DNA of 64,000 nucleotides from Shewanella marina JCM 15074 (lineage in GTDB: Bacteria > Pseudomonadota > Gammaproteobacteria > Enterobacterales > Shewanellaceae), in contig NZ_BALM01000003.1 of assembly GCF_000614975.1 (NCBI RefSeq), positions 186,001-250,000 on the forward strand. Reading direction: 5' to 3'. The translations under genes were made by a program, and so were the position numbers. Under the pieces are notes generated by a model. It ran no database searches. It saw nothing but the letters and a program-made list of their open reading frames with translations, and was not told the DNA's origin. This document shows, piece by piece, positions 58,479-64,000 of this stretch (the stretch's first letter is position 1; each line of letters opens with the position of its first letter).

Positions 58479-59496
58479 AAAGCTCTTTCCTACTAAGTGG
58501 ATTAACTGCGGTGTAAATGACCTCAATTAAAATACTGGCAAAAATAATCAATAAAGAGACTGCTAAAATGCCGCCTTGAATCACAGTGTAATCTCGTTGG
58601 TAAATGCCCGACACTAACCACGAACCTACGCCCGGCCAAGCAAAAATAACTTCAACAATAATGGCATAGCTCATAAATGGACCAAGCATTAAGCCTAGTT
58701 GTTTAAGTACGGGTAATAGTGCATTGGGGAGTGCATGACGCATAATAATTCGGCGAGTAGGTAATCCGCGGGCTTCTGCTGCACGAATATAGCTTTGGCT
58801 TAATACTTGAGTCATGGCGGAGCGGGTAATACGTACGACCACAGTAAATGGCAGAATGGCCAAGGTGACGGCTGGCATGACTATGTGTTTTAGTGCATCT
58901 AAAAAGGCACTAATATGATACGGCGAGTTAGAAATCAAAGTGTCAATTAACATAAAGCCGGTAACGGGTTTGATTTGATATAACAAGTTTAATTGCCCCG
59001 ATACTGGTAACCAACCTAATTTGATACCAAACCAGAGAATAAGCGTCAGTCCTAACCAAAATACTGGGATCGAATAACCCGTTAAGGTAATCACCATAAT
59101 ACTATTTTGAGTGAGTTTATTATGGCTTAGCGCAGATAATACCCCCAGCGGTACCCCTAATAATAAGGCCAAAATGCTGGCGACAGTGATCAGCTCAATT
59201 GTTGCTGGCAGTTGCACTGCTAACTCATCAATAACAGGATGCTGTGAGCTGGTTGAAATCCCAAGGTTGCCAGACAAACGTTGTTTCAAATACGCAATAA
59301 ATTGACCCAGCTCAGAACTATTGAGTTGATAGTCGTCGGTTATTTGTTGTGCTTGTGCCAATGATGGTGAAGTGATACCTGCTAAAGCAACGGTTTTGCT
59401 GACAGGGAATAAACTGGTCGCCAAAAATAAAACGCCAATTAAGGCAATAGAGGTGGCGATAAAGAGGTTAAGGCGTCTAATTAAGAAAATACCCAT
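58465..59496 (-). CDS. sapB: Peptide ABC transporter permease SapB
   Basis: A 343-residue DppB-type permease. The first helix (LFIATSIALIGVLFLATSLF) is near residues 11-30. The coupling loop YIRAAEARGLPTRRIIMRHALP is near 235-256. It is slightly longer than the E. coli protein. Its ATG overlaps the sapA stop (TAATG) and its 3' end overlaps sapC by 14 bases, so sapA-sapB-sapC are translationally coupled. Confidence 0.9.
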   Translation of the reverse strand: MGIFLIRRLNLFIATSIALIGVLFLATSLFPVSKTVALAGITSPSLAQAQQITDDYQLNSSELGQFIAYLKQRLSGNLGISTSSQHPVIDELAVQLPATIELITVASILALLLGVPLGVLSALSHNKLTQNSIMVITLTGYSIPVFWLGLTLILWFGIKLGWLPVSGQLNLLYQIKPVTGFMLIDTLISNSPYHISAFLDALKHIVMPAVTLAILPFTVVVRITRSAMTQVLSQSYIRAAEARGLPTRRIIMRHALPNALLPVLKQLGLMLGPFMSYAIIVEVIFAWPGVGSWLVSGIYQRDYTVIQGGILAVSLLIIFASILIEVIYTAVNPLSRKELYASH

Positions 59497-61123
59497 TACT
59501 CTTGCTCCTGTGGGCTAACTTTCTCGGCATGATTAAATGAAATAGAGCCAAAAGTACTCAGTTTAACCCCTTCAATATCGGTTTGGGTGAGCAGTAATTG
59601 CTGTGCATGGGCTAAGGGAACTATCGGCATTTTGCTTTGTAGTAATTCTTCAACTTGATGATAAAGCTGTTTTCTTTGCTGCTGATCAGTTGTTTGTTTA
59701 GCGCGCTGAATCAAACGGTCAAATTGCAGATTACACCATCTCGCTTCATTAGAATTTGAGGCAAGTGCATTACAGCTTAATAACGGTGAGAAAAAGTTGT
59801 CAGGATCAGCATTGTCAGCATACCACCCCATTAATACTGAATCATAACTGGTAGCGTGTAGCTTTTGATTAAATACACTCCAATCATAAGAGATGATATT
59901 GCTCTTACGCCAATATTCGCTAAATCTTCTTGGATTAATTCAGCCGTCTTTAAACTATTGGGGTTGTATACCCGTGATACCGGCATCGCCCAAATATCAA
60001 TGGTGATATTTTTATAACCGGTGCTATCAAGTAAAGCCTTGGCCGCAACGGGATCATAACTGTCATCTTGGGCAATATTAGAATATCCCCAAGATGATGG
60101 CGGTAGCATAGTATTAGCCATTTCAGCGGTATCTTGATAAACCGCATCAAGAATTTTTTGTTTATTCACCGCCATCGCAAGTGCGCGGCGTACCTCGATA
60201 TTATTAAACGGCGGCTTTTCGGTATTAAATGCCCAGAAAGCCACATTCATACCCACCTTGCGCTCAATTTTAAGGTTAGGGTTGTCATTAATAACGGCTA
60301 GCTCACCGGGTTTAGGTAAGGCAGAAATACTGCAACTGCCTGTAATGACCTTCGCAAGGCGCATGGTGCTTTTCGTTGTAATATCAAATACTAGCTGTGG
60401 AATCTTGGCCTTGTCGCCCCAATATTCATCATTCCGGTAATAGCGAATATAGCCATTTTTCACGTATTTATGTAATACAAATGGACCAGTACCTATCGGT
60501 TGATTGTCTAGTAATTCAGGTAGTTGTAGATGTTGTAATTGTTGACCATATTGCGCTGATAAAATGACAGCAAAGTCAGTGGCTAAGTTAGCTAGAAATG
60601 TCGAGTTAGGTTGATAAAGGGTGAATACCACTTTATCGTCAGCCAGTTTACGGATTGATTTTATCTGTTTGTCAAAACCGACACTTTGAAAAAATGGATA
60701 ACCCTGTTTAGCGATGGCGTGGTATGGGTGGTTTGGATTGATAATTCGCTCAAATGAGAAAATAACGTCATCGGCATTAAATGGGCGAGTCGGAGAAAAT
60801 AGCGCATTATGCTGAAATTGCACATTGTGACGTAGGGTTAATGTGTAATTTAAACCATCATCAGAAACTGTCCACGCGGTTGCCAACTCAGGCGAATAAG
60901 CGCCTGTAGCATTGTCATAACTCAATAACTGGTTATAAATTTGATTGGCGGTAGCATCAATTGTGGTACCAGATGTTACTAACTGAGGATTAAATGATTC
61001 AGGATTACCTTCAGAGCAGTAAACTAATCCTGGTGGCTGCTGCTTTTGATCGCATGCCATGAGGAGAAAACTCACGCTTAAGGTAACAACCAGTAACCTG
61101 CAGTGTTTAAACAGCAAATTCAT
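59496..61123 (-). CDS. sapA: Peptide-binding lipoprotein SapA, frameshifted
   Basis: Substrate-binding subunit of the Sap system (SBP family 5). The signal has a lipobox (FLLMAC, Cys24), with Asp directly after the Cys, the usual inner-membrane retention signal. Next comes VYCSEGNPESFNPQ, a strong Sap/Dpp-type start. The frame breaks near 59899, where AA needs to be AAA; repair restores RANIISYDWSVFNQKLHATSY and gives 542 residues. The C-terminal end is LSTFGSISFNHAEKVSPQEQE. First gene of the operon. The E. coli counterpart is a soluble periplasmic protein, so the lipid anchor is a difference. Confidence 0.87.
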
Positions 61124-61248
61124 TGATAATGTATTATTTTTTGACTTGAGATCACATTTTAGCAGCCGCTTGTTGTTTTGAGCAATCGCTTATCGTGATG
61201 TTGCTTTAAAATCACACAATATCCTTGGTTTTGAGGCTAAATTACTGA

Positions 61249-62310
61249 CTATTTGTCGAGTAAATTGTATTTTTTCAAGATACCGCGTAACTGGTGATAG
61301 CTTAATCCGAGTTGTTCCGCCGTTTTTTTCTGGTTAAATTGAAAGTTTTCTAATGCTTTCTGCAGTAGATCGATTTCAAACTGTTCACATTGTTGTTTTA
61401 GATCCATTGGAAATTCAAGCGCTTTTGATTCCACAGGTTGAGTGGCCGCCGCCGGTTCATTATGAGTTTCATTCATCGCGGCTGGTGTTTGTTGTCGGCT
61501 AAGGGTTTTGATTCGCGTTGTTGGGCGATAAGGTGATGCAAATGGATCTAGAATAATTTGGCTGATGGGTTGTTGAATATCGTCATTACGATACACGCTA
61601 CGTTCAATTACGTTTTTGAGCTCACGAATGTTGCCCGGCCAGTGATAATCCATTAATTGGGCGATTGCTTGCTTCGAAAATCCACTAAACAGTTCAAGTT
61701 GAAGCTGTCTTGCCATGCCTATGGCAAAGTATTCAGCCAGGGGCATAATATCTTCGCTGCGGCAACGTAGTGGCGGTAAGGTGATAACATCAAAGGCGAG
61801 TCTATCGAGTAAATCGGCTCTAAATTCACCTTGTTCGGCTAATGTGGGTAAGTCTTCATTGGCGGCGCAAATTAAACGGACATCGGTTTGTACTGTTTTA
61901 CTGCCACCCACACGTTCAAATTCGCCGTATTCAATCACTCGCAGAAGTTTTTCCTGAATTAATCCTGACGTGTTTGCTAACTCATCCAAGAATAGCGTAC
62001 CGCCATCGGCACGTTCAAATCGACCTTCATGGCGGCCTTTAGCGCCAGTAAATGCACCAGACTCATGACCAAACAGTTCACTCTCTAGCAAATTTTCACT
62101 TAAGGATGAACAATTGAGCTTGATAAAGCTTTGATCCCACCGTTTAGATAGGTAGTGTAAGCGTTCAGCGATAAGCTCTTTACCGGTACCACGTTCACCA
62201 ATAATTAATACTGGTTTAGCGAGAGGCGCAACTTGAGAGACATGCTCCAATACTTCTAATAAAGCATTAGACTGGCCAATCAGATTATCTTGTTTGAATT
62301 TAGTGGTCAC
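61249..62310 (-). CDS. pspF: PspF, sigma-54 enhancer-binding activator of the psp genes
   Basis: A 353-residue bacterial enhancer-binding protein without a receiver domain, as usual for PspF. The AAA+ core has Walker A GERGTGKE (39-46), GAFTGA (85-90, the sigma-54 contact loop), Walker B TLFLDELA and a C-terminal helix-turn-helix (QKKTAEQLGLSYHQLRGILKK). It is bound and inhibited by PspA until membrane stress occurs. It is divergent from pspA, across a sigma-54-type promoter. Confidence 0.95.
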   Translation of the reverse strand: MTTKFKQDNLIGQSNALLEVLEHVSQVAPLAKPVLIIGERGTGKELIAERLHYLSKRWDQSFIKLNCSSLSENLLESELFGHESGAFTGAKGRHEGRFERADGGTLFLDELANTSGLIQEKLLRVIEYGEFERVGGSKTVQTDVRLICAANEDLPTLAEQGEFRADLLDRLAFDVITLPPLRCRSEDIMPLAEYFAIGMARQLQLELFSGFSKQAIAQLMDYHWPGNIRELKNVIERSVYRNDDIQQPISQIILDPFASPYRPTTRIKTLSRQQTPAAMNETHNEPAAATQPVESKALEFPMDLKQQCEQFEIDLLQKALENFQFNQKKTAEQLGLSYHQLRGILKKYNLLDK

Positions 62311-62427
62311 AATAATTGGTCTTTATCACTATTAATTGGTGAAATTTATAATAGAGAGCTCGTTAGCTAAAATAAAGGAAAACTTTAAAATTAAGTTAAC
62401 ATGCTGATTTTATAGAATTTTAAAAAG

Positions 62428-62443
62428 TTGGCACGTTATGTGT
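62428..62443 (+). promoter_or_regulatory. Sigma-54 promoter of pspABC
   Basis: TTGGCACG at 62428-62435, four bases, then GTGT at 62440-62443, 39 bases before the pspA ATG. GG and G at -24/-12 are in the right spacing. It closely follows the E. coli pspA promoter (TTGGCACG-N4-TTGT). Confidence 0.8.
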
Positions 62444-62481
62444 ATTATCAATACTGAACTACATCAAATGAGGAAAGTATT

Positions 62482-63153
62482 ATGGGAATTTTTTCACGCT
62501 TCGCCGATATCATTAATTCAAATATCAGCTCTTTACTTGATAAGGCTGAAGATCCTGAAAAAATGGTACGCCTAATTATTCAAGAAATGGAAGATACCTT
62601 AGTTGAGGTTCGTTCAACATCAGCCAAAGTATTAGCTGAAAAGAAAGAGATTTTACGTCGAGTTGCTCGAGTCGAAGCTCAAGTGAATGATTGGCAGCAA
62701 AAGGCTGAATTAGCGTTATCAAAAGATCGGGAAGATTTAGCGACAGCAGCATTAGTTGAGAAACAAAAAACGAATGATATGGCTAAATCGTTACATGCCG
62801 AATTAATTGTGGTTGAAGAGCATATTGAACGCTTAAAAGAAGAGGTTTCGCAGCTACAAGATAAGTTAACTGACGCTAAGGCACGTCAAAAGACAATTAT
62901 CTTGCGTAAGCAAACTGCAACATCTCGTTTAGATGTTAAGCGTCAGCTAGATTCAAGCAAAATTGATAATGCAATGCTTAAATTTGAGCAATATGAGCGC
63001 CGTGTTGAGGGCCTTGAAGCTGAGGTCGAGGCATATGATTTGGGTAAAAACAAATTAGATGACGAATTTGCGGCACTAAAAGCTGAAGATAACGTCAAAG
63101 CCGAGCTAGAAGCGCTTAAAGCGAAGATGAAGCAAACCAAACAAGATCAATAA
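62482..63153 (+). CDS. pspA: Phage shock protein A
   Basis: A 223-residue, highly helical ESCRT-III-like protein that binds and stabilises the inner membrane and inhibits PspF. The amphipathic N-terminal helix (MGIFSRFADIINSNISSLLDK) and the EDPEKMVRLIIQEMEDTLVE segment are diagnostic. The rest is a long coiled coil. The start is the ATG at 62482, with AGGAAAGTATT before it. Intact. Confidence 0.96.
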   Translation: MGIFSRFADIINSNISSLLDKAEDPEKMVRLIIQEMEDTLVEVRSTSAKVLAEKKEILRRVARVEAQVNDWQQKAELALSKDREDLATAALVEKQKTNDMAKSLHAELIVVEEHIERLKEEVSQLQDKLTDAKARQKTIILRKQTATSRLDVKRQLDSSKIDNAMLKFEQYERRVEGLEAEVEAYDLGKNKLDDEFAALKAEDNVKAELEALKAKMKQTKQDQ

Positions 63154-63175
63154 TTAACGTTGACAAGGGGGAGTA

Positions 63176-63415
63176 ATGGATATGGGATTTTTAGTCGCAC
63201 CGATTATCATCTTTCTTATATTCGTTGCCCCTATTTGGTTGATATTGCATTATCGCAGTAAACGCCAAGTAGGGCAGGGATTAACAGAAGAAGAGTATAA
63301 GCAGCTGAATGAGCTTGTGCAGCAAGCCGAGAAAATGAATCAAAGAATAGTGACATTAGAGACTATTTTAGATCATGACAGTCCAGATTGGAGGCAGCGC
63401 CATGAAACTAAATAA
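63176..63415 (+). CDS. pspB: Phage shock protein B
   Basis: A 79-residue single-pass membrane protein: the helix LVAPIIIFLIFVAPIWLILHY is followed by a charged coiled coil (EEEYKQLNELVQQAEKMNQRI). With PspC it senses membrane stress and releases PspA from PspF. The ATG at 63176 or 63182 may start it. Its last codons overlap pspC. Confidence 0.92.
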   Translation: MDMGFLVAPIIIFLIFVAPIWLILHYRSKRQVGQGLTEEEYKQLNELVQQAEKMNQRIVTLETILDHDSPDWRQRHETK

Positions 63416-63794
63416 TAATGGCACCTTATATCGTGATAAGAAGAAAGGCAAAATAGCCGGTGTTTGTGCGGGTATTGCAGAGTTTTTTAATATCGAAGTT
63501 TGGTTAGTCCGCATTATTGCTGCATCACTATTCTTGTTAGGCGGTTCTGGTTTAGTCCTAGTTGTATATGTGGTGTTATGGATGGTATTAGATGTTAAAC
63601 CATCAACAACAGCCAGTCATCAGGAGCCTGAAATCGGTATTAAGAAGAAGGTATGGCAAGCTGGAGAACCAGCAAAACAAGCGTTAAGAGACATTAATAA
63701 TCAGTTTCAAAAGCTTGATACAAGGTTACAAAGAATTGAACGTTATGTAACCTCTGATAATTATGATTTAAAACGTGAAATCAACAATCTGTAA
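63402..63794 (+). CDS. pspC: Phage shock protein C
   Basis: A 130-residue PspC-domain membrane protein. GTLYRDKKKGKIAGVCAGIAEFF (about residues 6-28) precedes a hydrophobic pair, VWLVRIIAASLFLLGGSGLVLVVYVVLW. The tail has coiled-coil character. The ATG at 63402 follows GGAGGCAGCGCC. It overlaps pspB and is co-transcribed from the sigma-54 promoter. Confidence 0.94.
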   Translation: MKLNNNGTLYRDKKKGKIAGVCAGIAEFFNIEVWLVRIIAASLFLLGGSGLVLVVYVVLWMVLDVKPSTTASHQEPEIGIKKKVWQAGEPAKQALRDINNQFQKLDTRLQRIERYVTSDNYDLKREINNL

Positions 63795-63810
63795 TAGAGT
63801 CTCGCCATCG

Positions 63811-63853
63811 CATATCGGGTTGTATACTATGACAATAAGTATATCCCGATATG
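63811..63853. other. Inverted repeat between pspC and ycjX
   Basis: CATATCGGG (63811-63819) and CCCGATATG (63845-63853) pair perfectly, with a further TATACT/AAGTATA inner pairing. No T-run follows. Confidence 0.55.
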
Positions 63854-63872
63854 TCATTTCTAGGTTGCCAAT

Positions 63873-64000
63873 ATGAGTTTTTTGTCTCGTTCATTCAATC
63901 GAGTTAGTCAGCAAACAAAAGAGTTAATTCATCGCAGTAATGATCATCATATTCGATTAGCCGTAACGGGGTTATCTGGAGCGGGTAAAACTGCTTTTAT
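63873..64000 (+). CDS. ycjX: YcjX-type P-loop protein, 5' part
   Basis: The start of the YcjX (DUF463) P-loop NTPase, usually the next gene after the psp operon and induced with it. MSFLSRSFNRVSQQTKELIH begins it, and the Walker A region VTGLSGAGKTAF appears at about residues 31-42. The rest lies beyond the window. Confidence 0.85.
   Translation, partial: MSFLSRSFNRVSQQTKELIHRSNDHHIRLAVTGLSGAGKTAF

Noticed and set aside
59496..59831. Separate small ABC substrate-binding protein gene
   Set aside because: It is the C-terminus of SapA displaced by one base; the conserved sequence continues across the break.

Overview
The window is a chromosomal segment of a Shewanella-type gammaproteobacterium. 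The main reason is the metal-reduction locus: OmcA and MtrC (10 CXXCH haem motifs each, both lipoproteins), MtrA (10 CXXCH) and an MtrB barrel with its N-terminal CXXC, lying beside feoAB. The surrounding gene set also fits Shewanella: panP, a glycerate locus under CdaR, glnS, tig-clpPX-lon-hupB-ppiD, fabV, sapABCDF and psp. The sequence is fairly AT-rich. I identify the genus by family recognition, not by a database search.

Layout. 1-7915: end of a BCCT transporter, small housekeeping genes, a CBS protein, an 820-base gene-free stretch carrying a MITE-like inverted repeat, a methyltransferase and a phosphohexomutase. 7948-15526: a surface/signalling block with two orphan MSHA-type prepilins, a lipidated Ntn-hydrolase acylase, a periplasmic-TPR diguanylate cyclase, a GNAT acetyltransferase and an unknown anchored protein. 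15599-24212: a permease beside panP (beta-alanine from aspartate), then glycerate kinase, GntP permease and the CdaR regulator with a candidate operator, a uracil-DNA glycosylase and a membrane protein. 24392-35015: mtrB, mtrA, mtrC and omcA on the minus strand, divergent from feoAB; the shared intergenic region has a CRP-like site and a Fur-like box. 35192-42197: glnS, a Yip1 protein, miaE, lpxH, ppiB, cysS, folD. 42482-42777: tRNA-Pro, tRNA-Arg, tRNA-His. 43030-51503: trigger factor, ClpP, ClpX, Lon, HU-beta and PpiD, a folding and proteolysis cluster with a sigma-32-like promoter at lon. 51689-55624: small accessory genes, a molbindin and fabV. 55813-61123: sapABCDF. 61249-64000: pspF divergent from pspABC with a sigma-54-type promoter, then the start of ycjX.

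How they work together. MtrCAB-OmcA moves electrons from the periplasm to extracellular metals, and FeoAB imports the ferrous iron this produces, so a shared regulatory region makes sense. Sap and Psp are both inner-membrane transport or stress systems. The tig-to-ppiD block is a protein quality-control set.

Data quality. Nine genes carry ten reading-frame breaks: betT, acylase, cdaR (two), mtrB, mtrC, yip1, fabV, sapD and sapA. Each can be repaired by restoring a single base, usually in a short homopolymer. After repair, the eight genes complete within the window have lengths divisible by three and of family-typical size. I read most or all of these as sequencing deletions, not gene decay. 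I found no convincing undescribed system. The best leads are the MITE, the structured repeat upstream of gntP, the mtrC-mtrA hairpin, the lipobox-plus-C-terminal-TM protein and the SapD Walker A Lys-to-Arg change.
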